IMG/VR virus record: IMGVR_UViG_3300037069_000480
Location: 1 to 21,257 of that record
From: a virus
Length of the DNA stretch: 21,257 nucleotides
Strand: one strand, 5' to 3'
The position numbers were made by a program, and so were the translations under genes. The notes under the pieces were generated by a model, which did not search any database, was not told the origin of the DNA, and worked only from the letters and a program-made list of their open reading frames with translations. Of the stretch, positions 7,201 to 15,222 are shown in pieces. Within the stretch, counting starts at the first letter, position 1; each line of letters begins with the position of its first letter.

Positions 7201-9394
7201 CAATGATGGCATTCCGCTTAGCTTGCCAAGTATCAGTAGGCTTGATCGTAGAAAGTTCGGTGAATTGTCCAGGAAGTTCGTAGTTGACTTGAACATTCTC
7301 ACGACGGGCGAAACTGGCCAGAGGCAAGGAAATACCCTTGTCTGCATCCGCTGAGCTAACTCGGCCAGTGACGGCACTATCGTAGTTCGGAGAGAAGCGA
7401 TTAGCAACAGTATCTTCCAACCACTTGCCATCTACGTTCAGTCGATACGCGACTTCTCGTACATCCTTGCTGACACCTTCTTCGGCAGCTTCAGCAAAGA
7501 TACGCTGGGACTCTGACAGTTTCGCACTGCGAATCATATCTGGGATTGATACGTCCGATGCAGCGTACAACTCAGAACCATCCGGGCGAAGGATAGTCAC
7601 ACGTTCGAGAGTATCAGGACTGGCAGTGCGCAAACGATCCATGAGACTGAAATCGTCAACACGGATGATATCTGGAATATTCTTATCTTCGAGCGCACCA
7701 GCCCATGCGTGACGTGCAGTGTAGTAAGTCGTGTCACCAGCTTCATTGAATCCAGAAGCCATGTTGATCACACGATTCTTCACACCTTGTGCGCTAGGAA
7801 TGATGACACCTTGGGCAGTCAATTGCAGAGTGCTCCCAGCAGGAACTTGGTCAGCGGCAGTAAGCACTGTCGAATCTGTGAATGCACCCGTGCGAGTGTT
7901 CAAGAATTGCTTGCTGCTGGTGATAGGATCATCAACACGCTTCCACAAGCTACTCTTGGGATTCACTCGGAAGGTGCCATCTGCCAGCACAGCATTGTCA
8001 TGTCCTGCTTTCCATGCAGCTGCGAGAGTATCGTAACCACCTTCTTCTGCAGGCTTACCAATCTTAGCTACGTTGGCGAATGCAGTAGCACGTTGTTCAG
8101 GTGTGCCAGTGAAGATGTATGGCTTGGAATAAGCATCATCACCGAATGGAGTAGAACTCGTGGTTGCTTTCTCCCAGTCTTTGACAGTCTTGATCTTGTC
8201 AAGTTCGTCCGCCGAGAGTGCTTTCTTGAAATACCACAAATCATCTTGCCCAAATTTCTGAGCCGTGGTGACAGCATCTACATTCTTGAGTCCGAAGAGA
8301 TAATCTCCTAGACGATCACGGATCATGGCAGGATCAGTTCCTGCTGCTCGCATACTGGAGAAATCTTCCAACACCTTGAGTGCCATTGGACCAGCAACAT
8401 CAGAGTTCGGCGAGAGTTCACGAAGTTGCTTCTCCAGATTTTGGAGTCCAACAGTCTGACTACCCGTGAGAGTACGATCAAGAACTTTAGAAATATCAGT
8501 CTTGATAGTCTTGGTCACCGGGTCCCAGCCAGCAACCTTATCCGGACGAGAAATGTGGAAGCTAAGATCAAGCAACTTGTCAGCAGCAAGAACTTCTGTA
8601 GGGAGATTCAACAGACTGTCAGTAATCGCGAATGCCTTGTCACCAGCAGTGATGTTGAAACCACTGATATCTGTGATGGCTTGGTAATCCATTGCCTTCT
8701 TGTCCAAGGCACCGACAGCTTTCTTGAAGCTACGATTAAGAATGAGTGCATCAATGCTACCACCGATGACACCACCAAAGAGTGCACCAGTCAACGCAGT
8801 CTTACCAATATCCCACCAGCTGTCATTCTCGAAGACTGGTGACTTGTACATGGTTGCAGCAACAGCAGTCTCGAAAGCTGCAGCTTGCAGAGTCTGGTCA
8901 GCAGCACCCCAAGCCATCGCACCGAGCTTATTCTTATTGATGTTCGTAAACACAGAACCACCTTCGGTTCCAAGTTCCGTCAGTGCTTTGCTGAGATACT
9001 GAGATTGCTTCGTCTGTGCGAAACCAAGTGCGCGACCAATAGCACCAGCACCCTCACCCGCACGTGCGAGATTCAGGGCTTTGACCCCCATACTTCCAGG
9101 AATAAAGCTACCTGCGATAAAGCCGGCAGTATCTAAAGTCTCCTTGTTCTCACGATACAGTGATGCCCACTTCTCGTCCATGCCGGAGAGTTCATTGGCA
9201 GTATCAATCATCGATGCATTGGCACCAAGCAGATTCGCACCACTGGCGAACGTGTTGTAGATACTACCAAGCCCGCTGATCACAGCAGCAGTAGCACCTG
9301 CAGCAGCACGATCACCAATACCCATGCCAGAAGTAACACTGGCTTGCGCTTCAACACTATCAACTGCCGGAGCAACAACATCAAAGAGAGACAT
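4208..9394 (-). CDS. Giant internal virion / DNA-ejection protein
   Basis: At 1728 aa this is the largest and last gene of the late block. It probably packs inside the virion and is ejected with the DNA, like the large internal-core proteins of podoviruses (T7 gp16 is 1318 aa). No enzymatic motif was recognised. The N-terminal ~150 residues are Ala/Gly-rich with amphipathic, membrane-active-looking helices. A Gly-rich hydrophobic stretch near residues 190-215 could insert in a membrane. The C-terminal ~350 residues hold further hydrophobic segments and then a charged helical tail with an R-P-M-D-E-A sequence resembling the ends of other podoviral internal proteins. The SD AAGGA overlaps the stop of the preceding gene (TAAGGA, 10 nt before ATG). 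Gene order 881-738-1728 mirrors three-gene ejection cassettes. The structural role is likely; exact homology is not proven here. Confidence 0.75.
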   Translation of the reverse strand: MSLFDVVAPAVDSVEAQASVTSGMGIGDRAAAGATAAVISGLGSIYNTFASGANLLGANASMIDTANELSGMDEKWASLYRENKETLDTAGFIAGSFIPGSMGVKALNLARAGEGAGAIGRALGFAQTKQSQYLSKALTELGTEGGSVFTNINKNKLGAMAWGAADQTLQAAAFETAVAATMYKSPVFENDSWWDIGKTALTGALFGGVIGGSIDALILNRSFKKAVGALDKKAMDYQAITDISGFNITAGDKAFAITDSLLNLPTEVLAADKLLDLSFHISRPDKVAGWDPVTKTIKTDISKVLDRTLTGSQTVGLQNLEKQLRELSPNSDVAGPMALKVLEDFSSMRAAGTDPAMIRDRLGDYLFGLKNVDAVTTAQKFGQDDLWYFKKALSADELDKIKTVKDWEKATTSSTPFGDDAYSKPYIFTGTPEQRATAFANVAKIGKPAEEGGYDTLAAAWKAGHDNAVLADGTFRVNPKSSLWKRVDDPITSSKQFLNTRTGAFTDSTVLTAADQVPAGSTLQLTAQGVIIPSAQGVKNRVINMASGFNEAGDTTYYTARHAWAGALEDKNIPDIIRVDDFSLMDRLRTASPDTLERVTILRPDGSELYAASDVSIPDMIRSAKLSESQRIFAEAAEEGVSKDVREVAYRLNVDGKWLEDTVANRFSPNYDSAVTGRVSSADADKGISLPLASFARRENVQVNYELPGQFTELSTIKPTDTWQAKRNAIIDQVSNNGGQFVTGELAWTYRVQQAVQASEEASASVLGTARHSKLIKLQQTAAKLADSNGAGSSMFGSANANYGDQLELAAQTSGKLVHLWAQEDTAKMMELMGPLSLKIQRDPKAAAELGVVTNLLRNSDEKYVFNPANPNQLMLRELKELQGEKLAAAISQATADGRKLYIDVQNPTVVEFLAGHTAINGERVGKRQVLWNAKGTTTSYQGDTVYVPPIDTTYFQHFAFVRPIEGRAFGTSEVTMVFGRDAAELQKRIAMVDTKNFTVVSKRGTEDWFKSKDLYDYNLTINEPRINSELRKSGALADTFPEVRGGNIVEDYLRWHQNQTKRLVRDSVETNYAQQFAELRALGRSYTDAATSRFAGSARASNTEVVNPFDDYIKTFLDVSKRSEYQFLHQANEFVDALGVRAYRFVDDAFGKASKGLIDYKEVNDIMEKYGVKGIYQNQEQLITANAPRDRNLIREGLSKANAFLANSVLRLDFFNSVLNTVSTPLLLSTELASIRTLAAKDPELLGKLNEALTIAMPGSTTRVPSSTKLLAQAIQNYWGPEGKTLVARYKANGDIRETLQQVHSMMEDIAMRPDYKVFSDGITKAFETGAKITLNEQAEQFTRFISADVMRQLTEPAVQKGALSLAEQNAYISVFTNRVQGNYITSQRPIVFQGVLGSAVSLFQTYSFNLMQQLFRHVENKDKRAVATLFGMQAGLFGLNGTPFFEAVNTHLIGNAATNQGHTDAYSFAPNLLGKEVGDWLMYGTTSALPLIMNGQTPALYTRGDINPRHMTILPINPLDIPAIDASTKIVKNLISVGSNIAGGAAIGQSLLQGLEHNGVNRPLAGLAQVVNQQATTSKGSLISASSDFSLIASSSRILGSRPMDEAVALNNMYRLKSYEAADTARREALGERAKSYFNKNQFPPDEVIDGLMKDYARAGGRIENFQASMQKWSKDANVSVVEKMRAKMQSPYGQRLSEIMGGEPLPDWSNAVIEPSPEAAGVTTP
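4212..4273. other. Tandem hairpins at the convergent gene junction
   Basis: Two inverted repeats follow the + strand stop. The first is GGAGT/ACTCC (4212-4216 with 4221-4225, 4-nt loop). The second is a perfect 10-bp repeat, CTTCCGGACT at 4231-4240 with AGTCCGGAAG at 4264-4273 (23-nt loop). Both can fold in transcripts from either strand. No T-tract follows on either side, so they are not classical intrinsic terminators. Both lie within the 3' coding end of the 1728-aa gene. They may stabilise mRNA 3' ends or help stop converging polymerases; this role is inferred. Confidence 0.45.
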
Positions 9395-9403
9395 GTCAAT
9401 TCC

Positions 9404-11620
9404 TTATTTTTGTCCGAACGTTTGCTTGAGAACTTCTTTGGGATCAATGCCACCCATGACTGAGAAGTTAGAACTCGCTGCAACATTCTGAGCGTAACTC
9501 ATCATGAACATACGTTCGACTTGCACCGGATCACCCATGTCAATCGTACCCAACTTACCACCAGCCATCTGTGGAAGTTGCAGTGCATAAGTCTTCTGCG
9601 GCTTACTCATGCCGAACATCGGATAGTGTGTATCTGTGACTGCCTTCTTGGCAGCAGCTTGATAGAACGCAGCAATATCTGCAGCAGTCTTCTTCACTGC
9701 CATTGCTGGGTCCTTGGAATAGAAGATGTTCGTATCCAAGCGATTCATGAATGCATTCTCATCATAGGTATCGTAGAGTTTATCTACGGTAGCTTGAGGA
9801 CCATTCTTGAGAATCAGTTGAGCGTAGACATTCCCAGCCATGTCAGGAGACTTAGCAATACTTGCGTAGTCAGCTTTGTATGGATTAGAATCAGGAGCAT
9901 TAGTCATGTTGACTGCAGCTTGTCCAGCATACGCATTCGCAGTTGCTGCCAATTGTTCACGTTGCACCTTAACAATATCAAAAGGCTTCATGCGATTGGG
10001 ATTCTTCGGCGAGTCCCATTCTTGCTGCGCAGCGAGAGTCTTATTACTTGCAGTTTCACGAGTCTTCTGAACCCAGCGAGCAGCGCCCAAATTATTCCCA
10101 ACTGCCATCCCTTGCAGACTGCCGAAGTTATCGATGAATTCAACAGCTTCAACGAAGTCACTGCCGAAAGTACCACGACTTGCAGCTTGGTCCAACATCT
10201 CACGACCCTTGGCAGGAAGCGACTTGTAGCGAGCAGCATCAATTTCACGTTGGCTGCCAGCAGCTTTCATGACCCTGTTGATATCTGCCAAATTCTGATC
10301 CATCAGTTTCTTGCTGGCTTCCTTCTCCGAGATGCCTTCAGATTCTGCAAGTTTCTGTGCAGTGAGATTCACACGTTGCAGTGCTTCTCCAGTACCTTGA
10401 CGAGCAAGGGCTGCAAGACTCATAGCATCACTGACATTCTTTCCCTGAGCTTGCTGTTGAAGCAGTTTCGCCTTTGCTACAGCTTCACTACTGGCAGCAT
10501 TCGCAGCAGCAACACCAGCCTTGGCAATCTCATCAGCTTCCGTACCTTGACTGAGAGTAATCTGACTGCCCGCAATATCTTTGGCAGCGTTGTATCGGCC
10601 GAGTTGATCCTGTTGCAGACGAACGATATTGTTATACTCACTCACGGCACCCGGGAGTTTGATCTGAGCAGACAACCATTTGAATGGATCATCAAAGATA
10701 CTCGCAGAAAGCATCTCATCCATTGCACCGCGACGAGCATCAACTTGTGCACTCGTAGAATCGAGAGCATCAAGAGCTACTTGCGCACGATTGTTAGCTG
10801 CCGCTGGATCAAGATTGGCTTTGCTGAGAATGTCTTGGCGACGCAGAGCACCGGCCGTGGCGATAGCTGCTTCCGCACCAGCTTTCGTAGCAGCTGCCGT
10901 ACCAGCATCTAGGATAGCTTGCATAGTATCCATCACCATGCCGGGACGGTCAGCAGAAGTTTGAGCTACTTGCTGAGATGCATTGCTAAATGCAAGCTGA
11001 CTGGTGTTGAATGCTTGATCGTAATCTGCCATCGCAGCAGGATCAAAGAGAGTGCTACGTGTGGTAGTCCGGCTACTGGTGGAACTTGTATTTCCATTGG
11101 GGCCAGTAGAATTTCCAGAACTAGCTTGACGTTCAATCTGTTGTGGCGTGAGAGGTGTACCGAGTTCCATGGCAGAACGCTCCAATTTCTTAATGTATTG
11201 CGTTGTTTCAGCATTCATCGGACGACCAGCAAGATATGCTTTATGTGCTGCATTCCCGCCGTTGTACATCGCACCAAGTTCACGAACGTCATTCGGATCA
11301 CGCTGACGTGGTTGCATTTCTTTGATCGCAGCAAGACCTGCAGAGATTTGACTCTGCAAGTTGGTAGGATCATTTGTCCAGTCTGCTGGCAAGAATCCTG
11401 CTTGTTTCAAACCTTCTGCCGTAGCCGGCATGACTTGCATCAGGCCACTGGCACCCTTAGGCGAAACTGCCGCACCATTGTAAGTCGAACGGGACGTAGT
11501 GCTACCGCTGCCAGTATTCTCAGCAGTCAAGAACATCTTAGCTACCTTGGGATCAACACCGTACTTGGGTGCCAATTCCTCGATAGTCGAATAGATATCT
11601 CCAATAGCAAAGTCAGCCAT
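9404..11620 (-). CDS. Internal virion protein with N-terminal lytic transglycosylase (SLT) domain
   Basis: A 738-aa protein. Residues about 8-150 form an SLT/lysozyme-like fold: catalytic E34 in a T-A-E-N context, then S53-P-K-G-A-S-G-L-M-Q-V-M-P and later an A-M-Y-N-G-G motif. These are the classical family 1 transglycosylase landmarks. The enzyme would cut peptidoglycan locally during DNA ejection. The rest (about 200-738) is Ala/Gln-rich, mostly helical and probably coiled, as expected of an internal core protein. Start ATG 11620 is chosen over an in-frame TTG at 11692 because AGGTAA lies just upstream, overlapping the stop of the 881-aa gene (stop 11625-11627, 4-nt gap). That start also removes an odd leader overlapping the upstream gene. 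In T7 the SLT domain is on gp16, the largest protein; here it is on the middle one. Confidence 0.88.
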   Translation of the reverse strand: MADFAIGDIYSTIEELAPKYGVDPKVAKMFLTAENTGSGSTTSRSTYNGAAVSPKGASGLMQVMPATAEGLKQAGFLPADWTNDPTNLQSQISAGLAAIKEMQPRQRDPNDVRELGAMYNGGNAAHKAYLAGRPMNAETTQYIKKLERSAMELGTPLTPQQIERQASSGNSTGPNGNTSSTSSRTTTRSTLFDPAAMADYDQAFNTSQLAFSNASQQVAQTSADRPGMVMDTMQAILDAGTAAATKAGAEAAIATAGALRRQDILSKANLDPAAANNRAQVALDALDSTSAQVDARRGAMDEMLSASIFDDPFKWLSAQIKLPGAVSEYNNIVRLQQDQLGRYNAAKDIAGSQITLSQGTEADEIAKAGVAAANAASSEAVAKAKLLQQQAQGKNVSDAMSLAALARQGTGEALQRVNLTAQKLAESEGISEKEASKKLMDQNLADINRVMKAAGSQREIDAARYKSLPAKGREMLDQAASRGTFGSDFVEAVEFIDNFGSLQGMAVGNNLGAARWVQKTRETASNKTLAAQQEWDSPKNPNRMKPFDIVKVQREQLAATANAYAGQAAVNMTNAPDSNPYKADYASIAKSPDMAGNVYAQLILKNGPQATVDKLYDTYDENAFMNRLDTNIFYSKDPAMAVKKTAADIAAFYQAAAKKAVTDTHYPMFGMSKPQKTYALQLPQMAGGKLGTIDMGDPVQVERMFMMSYAQNVAASSNFSVMGGIDPKEVLKQTFGQK

Positions 11621-11624
11621 GACG

Positions 11625-14270
11625 TTACCTATTAACAGGAGTGTGGAAAGCGGCGCAGATATCATCCAAGGTCTTCGCACCGAGTGCATCAACTACATCC
11701 TTGGGTACAACATATTCGCCATCCGAATAGTTGAGAGTCTTACCACCAGCTTGCTTGGGTTTGACACGGATGGAATCACTGGTGCCAGTGCCAGCACCGA
11801 AGACAATACCACCATCAGCATATCCGGGACCAGCACTATCGCCGGGACCACCTCCATTACCTGTGCCGTTACCAGAACCAGTTCCACCACCGTCACTAGA
11901 ACCGCCACCTGCAGTATCACCGATACCAACTGTGCTAGAGGTGCCGGGAGTATCACCAACTGCACCGACAGAGACAGTAGCAGTAGTAGGACCCTCACCT
12001 ACCGAAGAACCACTGACACCACCATTGGCACTACCAGCAGCTTGATTAGCTGCATTGACTTGGTTTGCCATGAATGCCATGAATGCAAGAACACTACTCA
12101 GTCCCGGAGCACCGAGTCCAATTTGGCCCAATCCCATACTCACAGCTTGACCAGTTCCAGGAGGTGCAGCAGCAATACCACTAGGACCAATGCCTGCTTG
12201 GCCGTTATCAGCTTCATTCTGTCCCGGAGCACCACCTTCACCAACTCCACCAGAACCACCACCACGTTGATTCATGATAGCTTCACGAGCAAGCGAATCA
12301 TAGAATTGAGCCCAGGCCTGTGCATTTGCATCACCAGCACTCTGTGCTGTAGTACCTGCAGTAGCTTGCATTGGAGCAACACCGAGAGCTTGAATACCAG
12401 CACCAGCTGCCATACTTGGAGAACCACCAGCAGGTACGCTAGCACCAACTGCAGGAGCTGGAGCATAACCTTCGTAGTTCATTGCACCGCTACGTTCACG
12501 TGCCTGTTGCGGACCGAGATAGTTTTGATTCCGTACGCGAGTGGCACCGCCAGTCTCCACCTGCCCACCATCTGCATAACCTAGGCCAGTAGTAGAATTA
12601 CTAACACCTAGCATCATCAGAAGTTGAGTGAACAAATCTGGACTCAGTGTATTCTGAATGCCAGATTGGATGCCCCGATCACGAGCGGTAGCATCCATAA
12701 TCTGTCCTACGTTCATTCCTTCAAACCCGTAAGCAGGACGAGTAGCAAGACTATTTTGCCGCTGACTCATCATGGTACGAAGTTCACGAGCACCATCTTG
12801 TGGACTAACCTGCCCACCGTCAGCGAAACCAGTACCTTGACGAATCAAGAATGGCAGAAGTTGCATCATGCCAGCAATATCTACAGGCACCCCAGTAGGA
12901 GTACCCGGCGGCACTTGCACGTTCGTACCTTGCTGCATCTGCATCGGAGGTGCTACCAGACCAGCGTTAGTTTCATTACGCAGTCGAGTCATGTCGAAGA
13001 TATTACCACTAACTGGTACTCGCGGAGCAACTGCAGGAGCACCGTAACGGGTGTCGCCAGGAGCACCAATTCCACGATTACCAACTTGCCCACCATCAGC
13101 AAAGAAACTTCCAAGCCAGTCACCTGCACTACTGAGAGCGCTACCGATACCACTAGCTGCGCCGTTGAAGAAGTCTCCAATTCCACCACCTCCGGCACCA
13201 CCAACTGCGCCAGTAATACCACCCGCGGACCCTGTGTAACCGAATGGATTGCTGCCGAAATTAAAGTTACTCCCGAGACTGTCAGTACCCAGAGTACCGA
13301 AAGCGTTGAAGTTACTCGGCAAGCTACCGAATCCAAGATCAGCAGCAGAACCAAGAAGGCCACCACTTCCGGAAAAGCCACCAAGTCCACTGATACCACC
13401 ACCGAAATCGTAACTAGGAGCGGCACCACCTGCTGAAACACCGCCACCGATGCCAGAACTGACACCGTATGGATTAGCTGCAACAGGTGCGGCAAGGAAA
13501 CCACTAGAAGCTGTCGGAGTAGACAGCATGCCAGAAGTACCACCACCATTGGTTAGCATGGGTGCAGTAGCAGAACCAGTGTTACCGACAAGACTGCCGC
13601 CACCGGAGATTGTTCCCGGCGAACTAGCAGAAGCTGGGGTTACTGGAGCAGCAGACTTGCCGAAACTGGGCAGAAGACCCATCTTATTAGCAAGACCAGC
13701 ACCTCCCATCAGAGCTGCAAGCATGCCAGAACTCTTGGGATTAACCGTAGTTGCTTGCTGTTGTTGCTGCTGTTGCTGACTCGTGCCAGCTTGTTGCTGC
13801 ACATTCTGTTGAGTCTGCGAACGGGTGTTACCAGCAATTTGGGCCGCAGCATTTGCTGCAGTTTGTTGGCTACCTTGATTGTAGTTCAACAGAGCTTGCA
13901 CTGCTTGGGTGCTCATGTTCTTGTTGAGTTCATCAAGTGCCAGTTTCGTCGGACTATTACCAGTCGCGCGACTACCAGTAGCATTGGCATACGCACCAAT
14001 GAGACTAGGAACCTGATTAGCACCTTCAGTGAAGATACTAGAAATCAGTGCCGACAGTTGTTCAGAACTCATCCCAGCAGAAGCTGAGTTGAAGATTTGG
14101 TTCAACGCACCCAGATCAGCAGAGCTGGTGGACGTAGTAGTACCAGCAGTCGTGCCAGTGGTATTCCCACTAGTCGTGCCGCTGGTAGTGTTGCTTTGTC
14201 CGATGATCTTATCAATGATCCCAGACAATGGAGACTGGTAATTGACAGTCTGGTCAGCAGTGGTTGCCAT
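11625..14270 (-). CDS. Large Gly/Ser-rich internal virion protein with tape-measure-like C-terminal signature
   Basis: An 881-aa low-complexity protein, the first of the three large late genes after the internal promoter. The N-terminal ~45 residues are Thr/Ser/Gly-rich. A helical region (about 50-160) runs into an eight-Gln tract (Q165-Q172). Long Gly/Ser/Ala-rich stretches follow. The motif [FY]-A-D-G-G-[QI]-V recurs near residues 389, 481, 564 and 816. The end has G-T-S-D-S-I, then Y-S-D-G-E-Y-V-V-P and L-D-D-I. This order is well known at the C-termini of phage tape-measure and virion-internal proteins. A T7 gp14-like role (outer-membrane part of the ejection channel) or assembly scaffold is inferred from position. 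ATG 14270 has GGAGA a few bases upstream. The gene is certain; the role is moderately supported. Confidence 0.75.
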   Translation of the reverse strand: MATTADQTVNYQSPLSGIIDKIIGQSNTTSGTTSGNTTGTTAGTTTSTSSADLGALNQIFNSASAGMSSEQLSALISSIFTEGANQVPSLIGAYANATGSRATGNSPTKLALDELNKNMSTQAVQALLNYNQGSQQTAANAAAQIAGNTRSQTQQNVQQQAGTSQQQQQQQQATTVNPKSSGMLAALMGGAGLANKMGLLPSFGKSAAPVTPASASSPGTISGGGSLVGNTGSATAPMLTNGGGTSGMLSTPTASSGFLAAPVAANPYGVSSGIGGGVSAGGAAPSYDFGGGISGLGGFSGSGGLLGSAADLGFGSLPSNFNAFGTLGTDSLGSNFNFGSNPFGYTGSAGGITGAVGGAGGGGIGDFFNGAASGIGSALSSAGDWLGSFFADGGQVGNRGIGAPGDTRYGAPAVAPRVPVSGNIFDMTRLRNETNAGLVAPPMQMQQGTNVQVPPGTPTGVPVDIAGMMQLLPFLIRQGTGFADGGQVSPQDGARELRTMMSQRQNSLATRPAYGFEGMNVGQIMDATARDRGIQSGIQNTLSPDLFTQLLMMLGVSNSTTGLGYADGGQVETGGATRVRNQNYLGPQQARERSGAMNYEGYAPAPAVGASVPAGGSPSMAAGAGIQALGVAPMQATAGTTAQSAGDANAQAWAQFYDSLAREAIMNQRGGGSGGVGEGGAPGQNEADNGQAGIGPSGIAAAPPGTGQAVSMGLGQIGLGAPGLSSVLAFMAFMANQVNAANQAAGSANGGVSGSSVGEGPTTATVSVGAVGDTPGTSSTVGIGDTAGGGSSDGGGTGSGNGTGNGGGPGDSAGPGYADGGIVFGAGTGTSDSIRVKPKQAGGKTLNYSDGEYVVPKDVVDALGAKTLDDICAAFHTPVNR

Positions 14271-14293
14271 GAAATTCTCCAGAAATTACCAGC

Positions 14294-14322
14294 AGTATAC
14301 TACCATGCAAGTTGAGATTCAA
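14294..14322 (-). promoter_or_regulatory. Candidate sigma70-type promoter inside the late block
   Basis: On the - strand, -35 TTGAAT (14317-14322; 4 of 6 consensus) and -10 TATACT (14294-14299; 5 of 6) are separated by exactly 17 bp. They lie in the 60-nt gap (14271-14330) between the endolysin gene and the 881-aa gene. All other gene junctions in this block overlap or are 25 nt or shorter. Transcription would start about 20 nt before the ATG at 14270 and drive the three large virion genes. The -10 is part of the palindrome AGTATACT (14294-14301). Confidence 0.55.
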
Positions 14323-14330
14323 CGCAGGAA

Positions 14331-14696
14331 TTAAGCCTGACGCTCGAAATGCGGACTGTCAATGAAACTGGATTTACCAGCTTCTACTAGTCCACGCCAG
14401 CTGCCGCCCCAGCGATTCAGCGGATCGAGAGATTCCCAATACTTACCAAGAGGTGTGATCTCTTTGGCAGTTGCAAGTCGACCTTGTACGATCAAATTCA
14501 GATCAATGGCCAGCTTCTTCAGGTGTTGCGAATCCATGGTCTTGCTTGCACCACTAGCAAAATACAACTTCTGTTGTTCTGGCGTGCGGAGTGCTTCTCC
14601 GAGACGGATACCAAAGCCAAGTTCATTGGCCTTAGTCATGAGTTTGATCACATCCAGAGAGAATGCTTCTTGATGCTGTCCGAGAGTGAGGGCCAT
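14331..14696 (-). CDS. Endolysin, M15-type peptidase (L-alanyl-D-glutamate / D,D-carboxypeptidase-like)
   Basis: A 121-aa zinc peptidase that would cleave peptidoglycan peptide stems at lysis. The M15 landmarks are S56-Q-H58-x6-D65 (two zinc ligands) and S114-P-H116-F-E (third ligand and likely general base region), with an R37-T-P-E-Q-Q segment before them, as in T5-endolysin-like enzymes of similar size (about 137 aa). No signal peptide is seen, so it needs the holin encoded just upstream. The SD AAGGA lies in the last codons of the holin gene, and only 2 nt separate that stop from this ATG. Cleavage specificity cannot be told from sequence alone. Confidence 0.88.
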   Translation of the reverse strand: MALTLGQHQEAFSLDVIKLMTKANELGFGIRLGEALRTPEQQKLYFASGASKTMDSQHLKKLAIDLNLIVQGRLATAKEITPLGKYWESLDPLNRWGGSWRGLVEAGKSSFIDSPHFERQA

Positions 14697-14698
14697 GA

Positions 14699-15214
14699 TT
14701 ATTCCTTGCGGATGCTGAGGTTGTTGATCGCGGTATCTTTCTGGCTGCTGCTCTTGCTGCTACCGAAGTAGTAACCAAGAACCAGAATCATCAAATTGCT
14801 GACAGAGAATTTCACTTCATTGTCACTGTGAAAGTAGAGGATCAATCCACCGCCAACAATCACAATCAACGTAATCATGCTAACGATGTTTCGATTCAAC
14901 CAACCAGAATGTTCAGCTTCCATGACACGAATTTCTCGTTCACGTGCGCTTGCTCGATCTTGCTGGTCGATCTGATAGTAGCTGGCATCCAGCTTCTTAT
15001 CCTCGAGTGCTAGTTCTAGCAGTCGTTCCTCGTGCTGCATCTGCAGTTCTCGCAGTTTCGCCGTGCCATCTTCCGAGGTCAGCGAATCATCAATGCTAAC
15101 TCCGAGCTCTTTTTCAACTACATCCTTACCCTTGGCAAGAATTGCAGAACCAATGAGATCGAGACCCTTGCTAGCAAGAGTGGTGAGGATAGGAATGAGA
15201 AGCGGCGCTACCAT
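14699..15214 (-). CDS. Holin-like membrane protein (3-TM type)
   Basis: A 171-aa protein, probably the holin that releases or activates the adjacent endolysin. The N-terminus (residues 2-27) is hydrophobic/amphipathic. A charged coiled-coil region spans about 50-100. Two transmembrane helices follow near 104-128 and 131-152, with a Y-Y-F-G-S-S end and a charged C-terminal tail. This layout and the Y-F-G-S-S signature match the phage/GTA '3-TM holin' type. ATG 15214 is preceded by TAGGAGA, whose TAG is the stop of the previous gene. Position directly before an M15 endolysin supports a lysis role; direct homology was not tested. Confidence 0.75.
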   Translation of the reverse strand: MVAPLLIPILTTLASKGLDLIGSAILAKGKDVVEKELGVSIDDSLTSEDGTAKLRELQMQHEERLLELALEDKKLDASYYQIDQQDRASAREREIRVMEAEHSGWLNRNIVSMITLIVIVGGGLILYFHSDNEVKFSVSNLMILVLGYYFGSSKSSSQKDTAINNLSIRKE

Positions 15215-15222
15215 GATTTCTC

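Noticed and set aside
9521-10912. 463-codon + strand frame opposite the transglycosylase gene (similar ones at 6215-7354, 5312-6193, 7709-8311 and 11619-12584)
   Set aside because: All are exactly codon-phase aligned with the - strand genes, so they simply show that those genes seldom use TTA, CTA and TCA codons. Their products are Ser/Cys/Thr/Arg-rich with no recognisable domain, and the sense proteins are clearly real.
12989-13549. 186-aa hydrophobic frame overlapping the 881-aa gene on the same strand
   Set aside because: It is a frame-shifted reading of Gly/Ala/Ser-rich codons, which yields Val/Leu-rich sequence automatically. No SD and no coherent TM layout.
13750-13800. CRISPR-like or tandem repeat array
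   Set aside because: The repetition is a poly-Gln codon run and Gly/Ser low complexity within a coding frame, not spaced direct repeats.
14311-14323. Terminator between the endolysin gene and the 881-aa gene
   Set aside because: The GTTGA/TCAAC stem is only 5 bp with a 3-nt loop and has no T-tract. The promoter reading of the same gap is better.
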